Below are positions 6,699 to 15,320 of a DNA stretch of 45,304 nt, in pieces. This DNA is from an uncultured Collinsella sp. Lineage in GTDB: Bacteria; Actinomycetota; Coriobacteriia; Coriobacteriales; Coriobacteriaceae. The first letter of the stretch is position 1. Each line of letters opens with the position of its first letter. The position numbers were made by a program, and so were the translations under genes. The stretch is taken from contig CABVDJ010000016.1 in NCBI GenBank assembly GCA_902497025.1, positions 1 through 45,304 of the forward strand, read 5' to 3'. The notes under the pieces were generated by a model, which was not told where the DNA came from, searched no databases, and saw only the letters and a program-made list of their open reading frames with translations.

Positions 6699-7865
6699 TT
6701 ACTCGGCGTCGGTCTCCTCGTCCTTCTTCTCGGAAGGAAGCGGGGTAACCTCGATCTCGACGCCCAGAGTCTCAGCAGCGGACTTCATGGACAGGGAGAT
6801 ACGACGACGGTCGAGGTCGATCTCCATGACCTTGACCTGAACCTTGTCGCCCACGTGGGTGACCTGAGAAGGCTGATCGACGTGCTTGTTGGCCATCTCG
6901 GAGATGTGCACCAAGCCCTCGATGCCCTCGCCCAGGTCGACGAAAGCGCCGAACGGGACAAGCTTGGTCACAGTGCCCTCGACGATAGCGCCGACGGGGT
7001 ACTTCTTGACCAGTGCGCGCCACGGATCCTCGGTGGTCTGCTTGAGACCCAGGGAGATGCGCTCGCGGTTGAGATCGACGTCGAGAACCTCGACCTCGAC
7101 CTCCTGGCCGACCTTGACAACCTCGGAAGGATGGTTGACGTGGTTCCAGGAGAGCTCGGAGATGTGGATGAGGCCGTCGATACCGCCGAGGTCGACGAAG
7201 GCGCCGAAGTCGACGATGGAGGAAACGGTGCCCTGGAGACGCATGCCAGACTTGAGCTTGGACAGGATCTCGGAGCGCTCGGCCTTACGGGACTCCTCGA
7301 GCACGACGCGACGGGAGAGGACGACGTTGTTGCGGTTGCGGTCCATCTCGATGACGCGAGCCTCGATGCGGGTGCCCATGTAGGAGGTGAGGTCCTTGAC
7401 ACGACGGAGGTCGACGAGGGAAGCGGGCAGGAAGCCACGCAGGCCGATGTCGAGGATCAGGCCGCCCTTGACAACCTCGATAACCTCGCCCTCGACGTTC
7501 TCGCCGGAGTTGAACTTCTCCTCGATGCGGTTCCAAGCACGCTCGTACTCGGCACGCTTCTTGGACAGGACCAGACGACCGTCCTTGTCCTCCTTCTGGA
7601 GAACCAGAGCCTCGATGGGATCACCGAGTGCAACGATGTCTGCAGGGTTAGCGTCCTTGCGGATGGACAGCTCGCGGACCGGGATAACGCCCTCGGACTT
7701 GAATCCGATGTCAACGAGCACCTCGTCATGCTCGATCTTAACGACAGTGCCGTTAACGAGATCGCCCTCATCAAAGTCGGTAATCGTACCGTCGATGAGG
7801 TTGTTCATCTCCTCCTCATTGACATCGTCAAGAGAGAAAATGGACGAGTTCTGAATCTCACTCAA
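6699..7865 (-). CDS. rpsA: 30S ribosomal protein S1 (four S1 domains)
   Basis: RNA-binding protein that helps recruit mRNA to the 30S subunit. The 388-residue product contains four S1 (OB-fold) repeats beginning near residues 34, 118, 205 and 290. The last two carry the canonical V-D-F/P-F-G-A-F-V-D-L-G...G-L-I/V-H-I-S-E signature. Proteobacterial S1 has six repeats; four is normal for Gram-positives and Actinobacteria. An acidic tail (SEKKDEETDAE) follows. The start is TTG at 7865 with AAAGGGG several bases upstream, chosen because it gives the conserved M-S-E-I start and no ATG is nearby. It is monocistronic, with a terminator at 6644-6674. Confidence 0.93.
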   Translation of the reverse strand: MSEIQNSSIFSLDDVNEEEMNNLIDGTITDFDEGDLVNGTVVKIEHDEVLVDIGFKSEGVIPVRELSIRKDANPADIVALGDPIEALVLQKEDKDGRLVLSKKRAEYERAWNRIEEKFNSGENVEGEVIEVVKGGLILDIGLRGFLPASLVDLRRVKDLTSYMGTRIEARVIEMDRNRNNVVLSRRVVLEESRKAERSEILSKLKSGMRLQGTVSSIVDFGAFVDLGGIDGLIHISELSWNHVNHPSEVVKVGQEVEVEVLDVDLNRERISLGLKQTTEDPWRALVKKYPVGAIVEGTVTKLVPFGAFVDLGEGIEGLVHISEMANKHVDQPSQVTHVGDKVQVKVMEIDLDRRRISLSMKSAAETLGVEIEVTPLPSEKKDEETDAE

Positions 7866-8180
7866 AGGTGGACCCCTTTCGAACTACGGGGCCCCGATTG
7901 CTAGGACCTACAGAAGGGTGCGACAAGCACACAACGTTTAGGAACACTCGGGAGCCGACAGATACTAATGTGACGCTTATGCAATCACGTTCGTATAGGT
8001 TACGGGGAAATGAGTTCGATTTCAAGCGTGAACTGCGATTTTTTACTCGTGTGGAGACTTTTTCGTAATCTTATGAACACACGTCTCCGCAACTTGACGA
8101 TAACCAGCCAGGCATTCGGCTTTGGGGTAAAGTATCCGGAGCCAACGATTCTAGATCGATTTTTCGAGAAAGGTGCCCGC
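7866..8180. other. Divergent intergenic region rpsA / HAD phosphatase
   Basis: About 315 bp holding the 5' leaders of two divergent genes. It is AT-richer than its surroundings around 7960-8110. I see no convincing sigma-70 pair with correct spacing and no conserved structured RNA; TTGACG at 8094-8099 has no matching -10 at 16-18 bp. Confidence 0.5.
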
Positions 8181-8939
8181 GTGCTCAAAGCAGTCGTTTT
8201 CGATATGGACGAGACGCTTCTTAGCATCAACCTCAACGCGTTCATCCTTCGCTATTTTAAGGATGTCTCTTCGATGCTCGCGGATATCGGGCGCCGCAGC
8301 CGCGGTGGCACGATGGCACGCCTCGGCACCATCCTGGTCGACCTCAACGCCAATCGCCGCAGCGGAACGGACAACCGCACCAATCTTGAGTTTTACCAAG
8401 AAGAGGTCGAGCGCCGATGCGGGATCTGCCTCTCCGATCCCCTCATCTACGAGGCGTTTACCTACTATGACCGCGAAGTTCTTCCGTACAAGAACGACGA
8501 TGTCATTAACGCCCACGCTATGCCGGGCGCACACGCCGCGCTCCAGGCCGTACAGGACGCTGGACTGCGTTGCGCGCTCTTTACCAACCCCAGCTTTCCC
8601 CAGGGGGCCATCGAGTGCCGCATGGGCTGGGGCGACCTGGCCGACGCCCCCTTTGAACTCGTGACGCACATGGGAAACACCACCCGCTGCAAGCCCGATG
8701 CTACCTACTATCTAGAGCAGCTTCAGGTGATGGGGCTCGAGCCACACGAGGTCCTTATGGTGGGCAACGATCCCAAACGCGACTTCCCGTCCCCCGATTG
8801 CGGCATCCAAACCGCCTTTGTGGGCCAAGGCAAGCCCAGCCGAGCCACCTGGCGCGGAACCATGGAAGACTTCGCCCGCGAGTTCAACGCCGTAGTAGAA
8901 GCCTTCTACGAGCACCAAATAGCCGACGAACTGTCCTAG
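8181..8939 (+). CDS. HAD family hydrolase
   Basis: A 252-residue haloacid dehalogenase-type phosphatase. Motif I is D-M-D-E-T-L-L near the N-terminus, with the nucleophile and general-acid aspartates. Motif II is F-T-N-P-S-F, motif III the lysine in R-C-K-P-D-A-T-Y-Y, and motif IV G-N-D-P-K-R-D-F. A helical cap lies between motifs I and II. The substrate is unknown. I start at GTG 8181, just upstream of the beta strand L-K-A-V-V-F-D-M-D and preceded by GAAAGGTG; the frame is open back to 8010 but that part has no family similarity. Its stop overlaps the convergent cysteine desulfidase stop by 4 bp, leaving no room for a separate terminator. Confidence 0.85.
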   Translation: MLKAVVFDMDETLLSINLNAFILRYFKDVSSMLADIGRRSRGGTMARLGTILVDLNANRRSGTDNRTNLEFYQEEVERRCGICLSDPLIYEAFTYYDREVLPYKNDDVINAHAMPGAHAALQAVQDAGLRCALFTNPSFPQGAIECRMGWGDLADAPFELVTHMGNTTRCKPDATYYLEQLQVMGLEPHEVLMVGNDPKRDFPSPDCGIQTAFVGQGKPSRATWRGTMEDFAREFNAVVEAFYEHQIADELS

Positions 8940-10255
8940 CACACTTGGGTTTTGCCGATCATGATGTTGAGGATCTCGACGTCGGTGTCCTTCATACCCA
9001 CACGGCCTACGTAGCCCATGCTAGCGATTGTCTGCTCAACGGTATCTTGGATCAGGCCCTCGCCGGCGCGGAAGCCGCGACCCTGCATGGCCATATCATG
9101 GCCCAGAATCGCCGCATCGACGGCAGCCGAGATCTTGGCGGCACAGCTCGCCTTGGCGCCGTCGCACACGATGCCGCCCACGTTACCGAGCGTATTCGAG
9201 ACCGTCGCGCCAATCTGCTCGCGCGTGCCACCGCACAGCCAGGTAATCGCAGCGCCGGCGCCGCACGCGGCGCAAATAGCACCGCAAAACGCCGAGAGCG
9301 CACCAATATAGCTCTTGATATGCACGGCGATCAGATCGGACAGCATCACGGCGCGCACCAGGCGCTCGTGGTCGCAACGCAGGTACTCGGCATACTCCAT
9401 GACGGGCAATGCGCAGGTAATGCCCTGATTGCCCGAGCCGCACACAATGGCGACCGGCAGCGCGCAACCGTTCATGCGGGCGTCGGACCCGGCGGCCGCA
9501 CGGGCACGGGCACGGCAGGCGACGTCATCGGCACGAGCACCCAGCAGCGTACGACCCACCTCGGCGCCCCAAGCGTGCGCAAGGCCCTCGGCACTGATCG
9601 CGCCATTCAGCTCAATCTGACGCTCAACGGCAGCGCGGGCGTCCTCAATGTCGCCGTCCTCGATAAAGTCAATGATGGACTCAATCGACATGGGCGTGTC
9701 GGCCTTATCCGCCGCACGCTCGGCCACCACGCGCTCGGCGCAGGCGGCACACTCCCCCGCCGACTTGCCGCACACCGGAATACCGTCGAGCGTATGGCAC
9801 GTGACATTGGTGTGGTGATCGGTAATCTCGACGACCGCGGTATGGCCCCCGGCCGTCGCAGTCACCTTGATGTAGAGGTTGGGCACGCCCTCGACAAGCG
9901 ACACATCGCAGTAGCCGGCGTCGGCGAGGAGCTCGGCCACGCGAGCACGGTCCTCATCGTCAACGCTCTCGAGCACCTCGAGCGCGCTCTTGGCGTCGCC
10001 GCCCACGGCACCCAGCACGGCCGCGGCCTCAATACCGTGCATACCACCCGAGTTGGGCACGGTCACGCTCTTGACGTTCTTGATGATGTTGCCCGAGCAG
10101 GCAACATCCATATGATCGGGTTCGCAACCAAGCGTCTGGCTCGCCAACGCCGCTGCATAGGCAACGGCAATGGGCTCGGTGCAGCCGAGTGCACAGACAA
10201 GCTCGCGGTTCAAAACATCGCAAAACGCGGCATCGCGAAGAGAATCGGCAGGCAT
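8936..10255 (-). CDS. cyuA: L-cysteine desulfidase / UPF0597 family (CyuA/YhaM-like)
   Basis: A 439-residue member of the serine dehydratase-alpha-like UPF0597 family, which breaks L-cysteine into pyruvate, ammonia and sulfide using an oxygen-sensitive iron-sulfur cluster. Visible signatures are G-C-T-E-P-I-A-V-A-Y-A near residue 25, C-S-G-N-I-I-K-N, V-C-G-S-G-N-Q-G-I around 275, C-G-A-I-C-A-A-C-G-A-G near 320, and G-x-x-C-D-G-A-K-x-S-C-A-A-K near 360. These supply the candidate cluster cysteines. AGGAG lies 7 nt before the ATG. No cysteine transporter or regulator is adjacent, unlike the enterobacterial cyu locus. It fits a sulfide-producing gut anaerobe. Confidence 0.85.
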   Translation of the reverse strand: MPADSLRDAAFCDVLNRELVCALGCTEPIAVAYAAALASQTLGCEPDHMDVACSGNIIKNVKSVTVPNSGGMHGIEAAAVLGAVGGDAKSALEVLESVDDEDRARVAELLADAGYCDVSLVEGVPNLYIKVTATAGGHTAVVEITDHHTNVTCHTLDGIPVCGKSAGECAACAERVVAERAADKADTPMSIESIIDFIEDGDIEDARAAVERQIELNGAISAEGLAHAWGAEVGRTLLGARADDVACRARARAAAGSDARMNGCALPVAIVCGSGNQGITCALPVMEYAEYLRCDHERLVRAVMLSDLIAVHIKSYIGALSAFCGAICAACGAGAAITWLCGGTREQIGATVSNTLGNVGGIVCDGAKASCAAKISAAVDAAILGHDMAMQGRGFRAGEGLIQDTVEQTIASMGYVGRVGMKDTDVEILNIMIGKTQVC

Positions 10256-10526
10256 AGGTATCTCCTACTTGTATAACGGACAGGGCTCTCGAAAATAATT
10301 AGCTCTTTTATTTGATAACAATGCATCAAAAACCGCAACCCAAGTTCCGGCGGACGGCGTTCAAGCGCAAACTGACGGCATTAATACATGAAAAGCTAGT
10401 CTTGTTGCATGCTAAAGCGTTTGACCAAAAAACGCCCGAGCGTTTCCACAAAAGTCGCGCTATCATGCAGTCGAACGCGGTAAAACCTTTAGCAATTCCG
10501 CCGCACGGACCAGAGAGGAACCACTC

Positions 10527-10994
10527 ATGAAGATTGGTATCGGTAACGACCACGCCGCCGTCGAGCTCAAGAACATCATCTCCGAGCACCTGAAGGAGCG
10601 CGGCTGCGAGGTCGTGAACTTTGGCACCGACACCTCCGAGAGCTTCGATTACCCCATCGCCGGCTACAAGGTGGGTAAGGCCGTGGCCAACGGTGACGTC
10701 GACCTGGGTATCCTGATCTGCGGTACCGGCGTCGGCATCAGCCTGGCCGCCAACAAGGTCGAAGGTGTTCGCGCCGTCGTATGCTCCGAGCCCTTCAGCG
10801 CCAAGCTCTCCCGCATGCACAACAACACCAACGTGCTCGCCTTTGGCGCCCGCGTCGTGGGCTCCGAGCTCGCCAAGATGATTGTCGACGAGTGGCTCGA
10901 CGCCGAGTTTGAGGGTGGTCGTCACGAGCGTCGCGTTAACCTCCTCAACGAGATCGATCGCACGCGCGGCCTTAAGATCGTCGACGAAGCCTAA
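10527..10994 (+). CDS. rpiB: Ribose-5-phosphate isomerase B
   Basis: Interconverts ribulose 5-phosphate and ribose 5-phosphate in the pentose phosphate pathway. The 155-residue sequence starts M-K-I-G-I-G-N-D-H-A-A, has Y-P near residue 42, the catalytic cysteine loop L-I-C-G-T-G-V-G-I-S-L-A-A-N-K near residues 68-82, then N-N-T-N-V-L-A-F-G-A-R. A typical RpiB has GNDHAA and ICGTGxGxxxxANK, so all elements are present. GAGAGGAACC precedes the ATG. It is monocistronic, with a strong hairpin 24 bp after the stop. The divergent spacer (10256-10526) contains no gene I can see. Confidence 0.93.
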   Translation: MKIGIGNDHAAVELKNIISEHLKERGCEVVNFGTDTSESFDYPIAGYKVGKAVANGDVDLGILICGTGVGISLAANKVEGVRAVVCSEPFSAKLSRMHNNTNVLAFGARVVGSELAKMIVDEWLDAEFEGGRHERRVNLLNEIDRTRGLKIVDEA

Positions 10995-11018
10995 ACTATT
11001 CAGTGCCACAAGCTAACA

Positions 11019-11059
11019 GCAGGGGCCCGCTCGGAACACATATCCGAGCGGGCCCCTGC
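11019..11059 (+). terminator. Terminator hairpin after rpiB
   Basis: Seventeen-bp perfect stem GCAGGGGCCCGCTCGGA (11019-11035) with 11043-11059 and a 7-nt loop. The U-tract downstream is weak (ATAGATTTTGG). Confidence 0.75.
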
Positions 11060-11077
11060 ATAGATTTTGGAATAAAA

Positions 11078-11107
11078 GGGCGCCGCGGATGGAGTTCCGC
11101 GGCGCCC
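11078..11107 (-). terminator. Intrinsic terminator of ndk
   Basis: Stem GGGCGCCGCGGA (11078-11089) with 11096-11107 and a 6-nt loop, followed on the minus strand by UUUU. Confidence 0.8.
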
Positions 11108-11145
11108 AAGCCACACGCTAACAGCTTTAAGGAGTCAAAGCTGGT

Positions 11146-11550
11146 TTAGCCAAAGAAGCGCTTGATCTCGATCTCGGCATTCTCCAGGCAGTCGGAGCCG
11201 TGGATCACGTTGGCGTTGACATCGACGGCAAAGTCGCCGCGGATGGTACCAGGAGCAGCCTCAAGCGGGTTGGTAGCGCCCATGAGGGTGCGCATCTTAG
11301 CAACAGCGGAGAGACCGGAAACGACCATCTTGACGACCGGACCGCTCGTCATAAAGTCGCAGAGACCGCCAAAGAAGGGCTTGTCGGCCAGATGGGCGTA
11401 GTGCTCCTCGACGGTAGCGCGCTCGAGCGTGGTCATCTCCATGCGCTCGATGACAAGGCCGCTGCGCTCAATGCGAGCAACGATCTCGCCGATCTTGCGG
11501 TCGCGCACGGCGTCGGGCTTAATCATGATGAAGGTCTTCTCGATAGCCAT
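11146..11550 (-). CDS. ndk: Nucleoside diphosphate kinase
   Basis: Transfers the gamma phosphate of ATP to nucleoside diphosphates through a phosphohistidine. The 134 residues begin E-K-T-F-I-M-I-K-P-D-A-V and include the ATP-site R-x-L-M-G-A-T-N-P and the active-site histidine in N-V-I-H-G-S-D near residue 116. All family landmarks are intact and length is normal. AAAGGC lies 8 nt before the ATG. A plausible promoter (11615-11643) lies upstream, and a clean terminator follows the gene. Confidence 0.95.
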   Translation of the reverse strand: MAIEKTFIMIKPDAVRDRKIGEIVARIERSGLVIERMEMTTLERATVEEHYAHLADKPFFGGLCDFMTSGPVVKMVVSGLSAVAKMRTLMGATNPLEAAPGTIRGDFAVDVNANVIHGSDCLENAEIEIKRFFG

Positions 11551-11614
11551 AAAAGTAGCCTTTCAAGTAGGTTCGCGCGTGCCCAAGTCCCATTCCGGCA
11601 CCCGCCTGGACTGC

Positions 11615-11643
11615 ATCGTAACAGAGTTTTAGCTGCAGTTAAA
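11615..11643 (-). promoter_or_regulatory. Candidate ndk promoter
   Basis: Minus-strand TTTAAC (plus 11638-11643) and TACGAT (plus 11615-11620) are separated by 17 bp, 65 bp before the ndk ATG. Each hexamer is an imperfect sigma-70 match. The remainder of 11644-11856 has no gene; it holds a CCGACCGCC/GGCGGTCGG inverted repeat (11729-11769). Confidence 0.4.
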
Positions 11644-11856
11644 CAAAAAGCTGTTTATTGAAACGTTGCAATTTATTAAAGCGCTCCATATGTGTCACTT
11701 CTGTTTCGAAGCCCGATTAGAGTACCATCCGACCGCCCATCAACCGCATCGAACAGAGCAGGCGGTCGGTTGCCGCCCGCGAACGTAACCCCTTCACAAC
11801 CTGCCCAAAGGTCCTACAGAAGTTCTCGACAAGCCCCTCCCCCATAGCAACAAAAT

Positions 11857-11884
11857 ACGGGCGCCCACATCAGCAGGCGCCCGT
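11857..11884 (-). terminator. Terminator of argH
   Basis: ACGGGCGCC (11857-11865) pairs with GGCGCCCGT (11876-11884); a short AUUUUG tract follows on the minus strand, about 50 nt after the argH stop. Confidence 0.7.
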
Positions 11885-11935
11885 AAAGTGAAAACGATTT
11901 ATCAATAAATGGCCAAAACGGCTTCAGCCAAATCC

Positions 11936-13366
11936 CTACTTTACCCCGTGGCCCATCTCGACGACCTTAGTCAGTGACCCAAACACACCCTCGTCAGCCA
12001 CGAGCTGTGCCTCGGCGCGATCAAGCTGCACGGCAACGGCGGCAGGGGCGGTGCCGCCCTCGGTCGTGCGCGCGGCGACAATCGACGGGATGTCGAGCGC
12101 CTCGGTAATGTCGCGCTCAAAGAGCGGGCTTGCCTCCTGGAACACCTCAAACGGCAGGTCCTCAAGATTGCAGCCGCGCTTCTCGCACATCAGGACCAGA
12201 TGGCCCACCACGGCATGTGCCTCGCGGAACGGCAGGCCACGCTTGGCCAGGTAATCGGCAACATCGGTGGCGGCAAGGTGCCCCACGCCGCACTCACGCG
12301 CCATGGCATCCTCGTTGACGGTCCAAGTCGAAATCATTCCGGCCATAACGGACAGGCACTGCATGAGCGTATGGGCGGTATCGAGCGCGCCCTCCTTGTC
12401 CTCCTGCAAGTCCTTGTTATAAGCAAGCGGCAAGCCCTTCATGGTTACCAGCAGCTGCACCAGGTTGCCGTACACGCGACCGCTCTTGCCGCGGATAAGC
12501 TCGGCAAAGTCGGGGTTCTTCTTCTGCGGCATGATAGACGAGCCGGTGGAGTAGGAGTCTGAAAGCGTGATAAAGCCAAATTCGGAGCTCGACCACAGCA
12601 CGATCTCCTCGGAAAGACGCGACAGGTGCATCGCCATGACGGATCCGGCGTAATGCAGATCGAGCAGGAAATCACGGTCGGAAACCGCATCGAGCGAGTT
12701 GGGGATCACGCCCGCAAAGCCAAGTTCGGCAGCCGTCATCTGGCGATCGAGCGGATAGCTCGTACCGGCAAGCGCGGCAGCACCAAGCGGGCAGTTGTCG
12801 GCGGCATCAAAGGCGGCCTTCAGGCGCGTAAAGTCGCGCGCGAACATCCAGAAATACGCCAGCAGATGATGCGAGAGCAGCACGGGCTGAGCGTGCTGCA
12901 TATGCGTGTAGCCCGGCAGAATCACCTTGTCGTACTTCTTGGCCGCATCCACCAGCACATGGCGCAGCTCAAGATTGGCCTCCATGAGCTCCTTGGCCAG
13001 CGCCTTGACGCCCAGGCGCGTATCGGTCGCCACCTGGTCGTTGCGCGAACGCCCGGTATGCAAGCGCTTGCCAGCCTCGCCGATGCGACGCGTCAGCTCG
13101 CTCTCGATGGACATATGAATGTCCTCATCGTTGATGTCGAAGGTAAAGTTGCCGGCATCGATATCCTGTTCGATTCCGGTCAGGCCCTTGGCAATCGCCT
13201 GCTCGTCCTCGGCACTGATGATGCCCTGGGCGGCCAACATCTTGGCATGCGCCTTAGAGCCGGCGATATCCTGCTTATAGAGATGTTTGTCGACCGGCAG
13301 CGACGCGCCAAACTCCTGCGTGACCTCGGCCACGCCCGCCTCAAAACGACCGCCCCAAAGAGCCAT
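11936..13366 (-). CDS. argH: Argininosuccinate lyase
   Basis: Last step of arginine synthesis: argininosuccinate to arginine and fumarate. The 476-residue protein starts M-A-L-W-G-G-R-F, contains H-T-G-R-S-R-N-D-Q-V-A-T-D near residue 110, H-M-Q-H-A-Q-P near 155, and the fumarase-superfamily signature G-S-S-I-M-P-Q-K-K-N-P-D near 280. AAGGAG lies 10 nt before the ATG at 13366; the open frame upstream to 13441 shows no family similarity. It lies downstream of argG in the same direction. The two are separated by about 520 bp holding a terminator, hairpins and a 56-codon ORF, so they are not one simple operon. Confidence 0.93.
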   Translation of the reverse strand: MALWGGRFEAGVAEVTQEFGASLPVDKHLYKQDIAGSKAHAKMLAAQGIISAEDEQAIAKGLTGIEQDIDAGNFTFDINDEDIHMSIESELTRRIGEAGKRLHTGRSRNDQVATDTRLGVKALAKELMEANLELRHVLVDAAKKYDKVILPGYTHMQHAQPVLLSHHLLAYFWMFARDFTRLKAAFDAADNCPLGAAALAGTSYPLDRQMTAAELGFAGVIPNSLDAVSDRDFLLDLHYAGSVMAMHLSRLSEEIVLWSSSEFGFITLSDSYSTGSSIMPQKKNPDFAELIRGKSGRVYGNLVQLLVTMKGLPLAYNKDLQEDKEGALDTAHTLMQCLSVMAGMISTWTVNEDAMARECGVGHLAATDVADYLAKRGLPFREAHAVVGHLVLMCEKRGCNLEDLPFEVFQEASPLFERDITEALDIPSIVAARTTEGGTAPAAVAVQLDRAEAQLVADEGVFGSLTKVVEMGHGVK

Positions 13367-13484
13367 GGAACCGTCTCCTTTCTCCAAATACCAAAACAAG
13401 CGTCCAAAGCAATGTGCCCTGTCGCTAAAGCGATTTATCAACCGCTAGTTTTACACACTCCCTGCCGCGCGCGGGGCCATGTGG

Positions 13485-13655
13485 CTAATTTGCAAAGAAG
13501 TGACGCACCATGCACTTGGCGCCCAACGTCTCCCTCCGGATGTTGCCCTGCGAACCATCGATCCAGGCCTTCAGGCTCATAGGAACGTCCTCGACCCTTA
13601 CAGCATCGAACTCGGGCGCGAGGGCAAGCAAAGCATGCGCGATAGCATTGAACAT
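13485..13655 (-). CDS. Small protein of unknown function (56 residues) between argG and argH
   Basis: This short frame begins M-F-N-A-I-A-H-A-L-L-A-L-A-P-E-F-D and ends K-C-M-V-R-H-F-F-A-N. GAGGAG lies 9 nt before the ATG, and codon use is similar to neighbouring genes. It starts just below the sequence TATATATA, which could be a -10 region. I do not recognise the family. It has an amphipathic N-terminal half and no membrane segment or signal. Position after the argG terminator and 118 bp before argH suggests co-transcription with argH. It could also be a non-translated leader segment. Confidence 0.55.
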   Translation of the reverse strand: MFNAIAHALLALAPEFDAVRVEDVPMSLKAWIDGSQGNIRRETLGAKCMVRHFFAN

Positions 13656-13705
13656 AATGGATACTCCTCATATATATAGGCACAGAGCCGCCAAATTGAT
13701 AGAAG

Positions 13706-13735
13706 GAGCCCCGCCGGACAACCCCGGCGGGGCTC
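13706..13735 (-). terminator. Terminator-like hairpin after argG
   Basis: GAGCCCCGCCGG pairs with CCGGCGGGGCTC around an ACAACC loop. On the minus strand it is followed by CCTTCTATCAATTT, a poor U-tract. It lies about 150 nt after the argG stop. Confidence 0.6.
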
Positions 13736-13810
13736 GGACTCAGCCGCAGACGCGGCATCATATATGCGGGCGGAACGTAGGGGCCACCGATGTTAAGAAG
13801 TGTCAGCAAG

Positions 13811-13873
13811 CATAACGAAAGGTAGGGACCCCGTGCGCCCGTTATGTATCACGCGGATGGGCCGCGCGGATAC
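13811..13873 (-). other. Two tandem hairpins in the argG 3' region
   Basis: CATAACG (13811-13817) pairs with CGTTATG (13840-13846). GTATC-CGCG-type arms (13846-13854 and 13865-13873) form a second stem with one bulge. Together with the terminator at 13706-13735 they make the argG-argH spacer unusually structured. The function is unknown. Confidence 0.5.
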
Positions 13874-13888
13874 CAAGGGAAGGAGGCG

Positions 13889-15115
13889 CTAGGCCTGGGC
13901 AGCAGCAGAGCTGGGGCCCTGGACCTTTGCCCACGTCTTGAGCGACAGCGTATCGATCTCGATAAAGCCGGCGCTGGCCTTCTCGTCAAACGTGGTGTCG
14001 CGGTCGTAGGTAGCCAGACCGTAGTCGTAGAGGCTGAAGGGGCTCTTGCGGCCGACGACATGGCAGTTGCCCTTAAAGAACTTCAGACGGACAGTGCCGG
14101 TCACGAACTTTTGCGTGTCGGCCATAAAGGCATCGAGCGCGTTCTTGAGCGGGCTGTACCACTGGCCGTTGTACACGGCGGTGGCCCAATCCTGCTCGAG
14201 CTTGATCTTGGTCTTGAGCAGGTCGCCCTCGACGCAGATGTCCTCGAGCGCCTTGTGGGCGGTGATGAGCGTCAGGGCGCCGGGAACCTCGTAGCACTCG
14301 CGGCTCTTAAGGCCCACCAGGCGATCCTCGACCAGATCGAGACGGCCAAAGCCATTGTCGCCGGAGATCTTGTTGAGGGCGATGACGATCTCAGAGAGCT
14401 TCATCTTCTTGCCGTCGACGGCGACGGGCTTGCCGGCCTCAAACTCAATCTCGGTGTAGGTCGGGGTGTCCGGGGTGTCCTCGGGATTCTTGGTCATAAC
14501 CCAAGCGTCGTCGAGCGGCTCATTCCAGGGATCCTCCAGGTGACCGCACTCAATGGCACGACCCCACAGGTTGTCGTCGATGGAGTAGGGGTTGTCGTTG
14601 GCACCCTCGGGAACCGGCACGTTGTGGGCGTGGGCATAGGCGACCTCGTCGGGGCGACACTTCAGGTCCCACTCGCGAACCGGGGCGATAACCTTGAGCT
14701 CGGGGTCGAGGGCCTTGACGGCGGCCTCAAAACGGACCTGGTCGTTACCCTTGCCGGTGCAGCCGTGGGCGACGTAGGTCGCGCCAAACTCGTGGGCGAC
14801 CTCAACAAGCTTCTTGGCAAGCAGCGGGCGAGACAGGGCGGAGAGCAGCGGATACTTGTTCTCGTACATGGAGTTTGCTGCAATGGCTTTGGTCAGGAAC
14901 TCATCGGAGAACTCGTCGCGCAGGTCGAGCACCTGGCAATCGAGAACGCCCAGGTCGAGCGCCTTCTGCTTCTTGGCATCCAGTCCGGTCTCTTCCTGGC
15001 CCACGTTGCCGCAGACACAAACGACATCGAGATTCTTCTCGTCCTGGAGCCACTTGACACATACGGATGTATCAAGACCACCGGAATATGCGAGAACGAC
15101 TTTTTCCTTGCTCAT
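13889..15115 (-). CDS. argG: Argininosuccinate synthase
   Basis: Joins citrulline and aspartate with ATP to give argininosuccinate. The 408-residue product starts M-S-K-E-K-V-V-L-A-Y-S-G-G-L-D-T-S-V, the PP-loop ATP-pyrophosphatase motif. It continues with Y-V-A-H-G-C-T-G-K-G-N-D-Q-V-R-F near residue 120 and S-I-D-D-N-L-W-G-R near 180. GAAAGGAAAC precedes the ATG at 15115; the frame extends to 15166 without family similarity. The 5' region is long, about 550 bp to the divergent HAD gene, and contains a candidate arginine leader peptide (15321-15395). The argG-argH pairing is the usual arrangement. Confidence 0.94.
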   Translation of the reverse strand: MSKEKVVLAYSGGLDTSVCVKWLQDEKNLDVVCVCGNVGQEETGLDAKKQKALDLGVLDCQVLDLRDEFSDEFLTKAIAANSMYENKYPLLSALSRPLLAKKLVEVAHEFGATYVAHGCTGKGNDQVRFEAAVKALDPELKVIAPVREWDLKCRPDEVAYAHAHNVPVPEGANDNPYSIDDNLWGRAIECGHLEDPWNEPLDDAWVMTKNPEDTPDTPTYTEIEFEAGKPVAVDGKKMKLSEIVIALNKISGDNGFGRLDLVEDRLVGLKSRECYEVPGALTLITAHKALEDICVEGDLLKTKIKLEQDWATAVYNGQWYSPLKNALDAFMADTQKFVTGTVRLKFFKGNCHVVGRKSPFSLYDYGLATYDRDTTFDEKASAGFIEIDTLSLKTWAKVQGPSSAAAQA

Positions 15116-15248
15116 GGCTGTTTCCTTTCGCCCTTGGTAGCTAGTTAGAACATCGGTCAGTTGCAAGTCATTTCAAGGTCATATACCGTGCAATATCAGG
15201 TTAAATAGCAAAAATCAGCACATACATGCCCTAGAAACATGCAGCAAT

Positions 15249-15301
15249 GTCGTGCTAAAACCCAACGACCTCAAAATGACTCTGTTGAGGCAATTCGCCC
15301 C
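15249..15301 (-). promoter_or_regulatory. Alternative hairpins in the argG leader
   Basis: Between the leader-peptide stop and argG, the RNA can form GGGGC/GCCUC (plus 15287-15301), CCUCAA/UUGAGG (plus 15269-15290) and GUCGU/ACGAC (plus 15249-15269). The first two share the CCUC segment and cannot coexist. No good U-tract follows, so if this is attenuation it may not use a classic terminator. Confidence 0.35.
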
Positions 15302-15320
15302 ATGCGGACAGAGACGATTG

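Noticed and set aside
10326..11009. Minus-strand 227-codon frame opposite rpiB
   Set aside because: Antisense shadow of rpiB; no ribosome site or family motif.
13438..13809. Minus-strand frame of 123 codons between argG and argH
   Set aside because: No Shine-Dalgarno; it passes through the terminator hairpin and runs out of frame through the better-supported 56-codon ORF.
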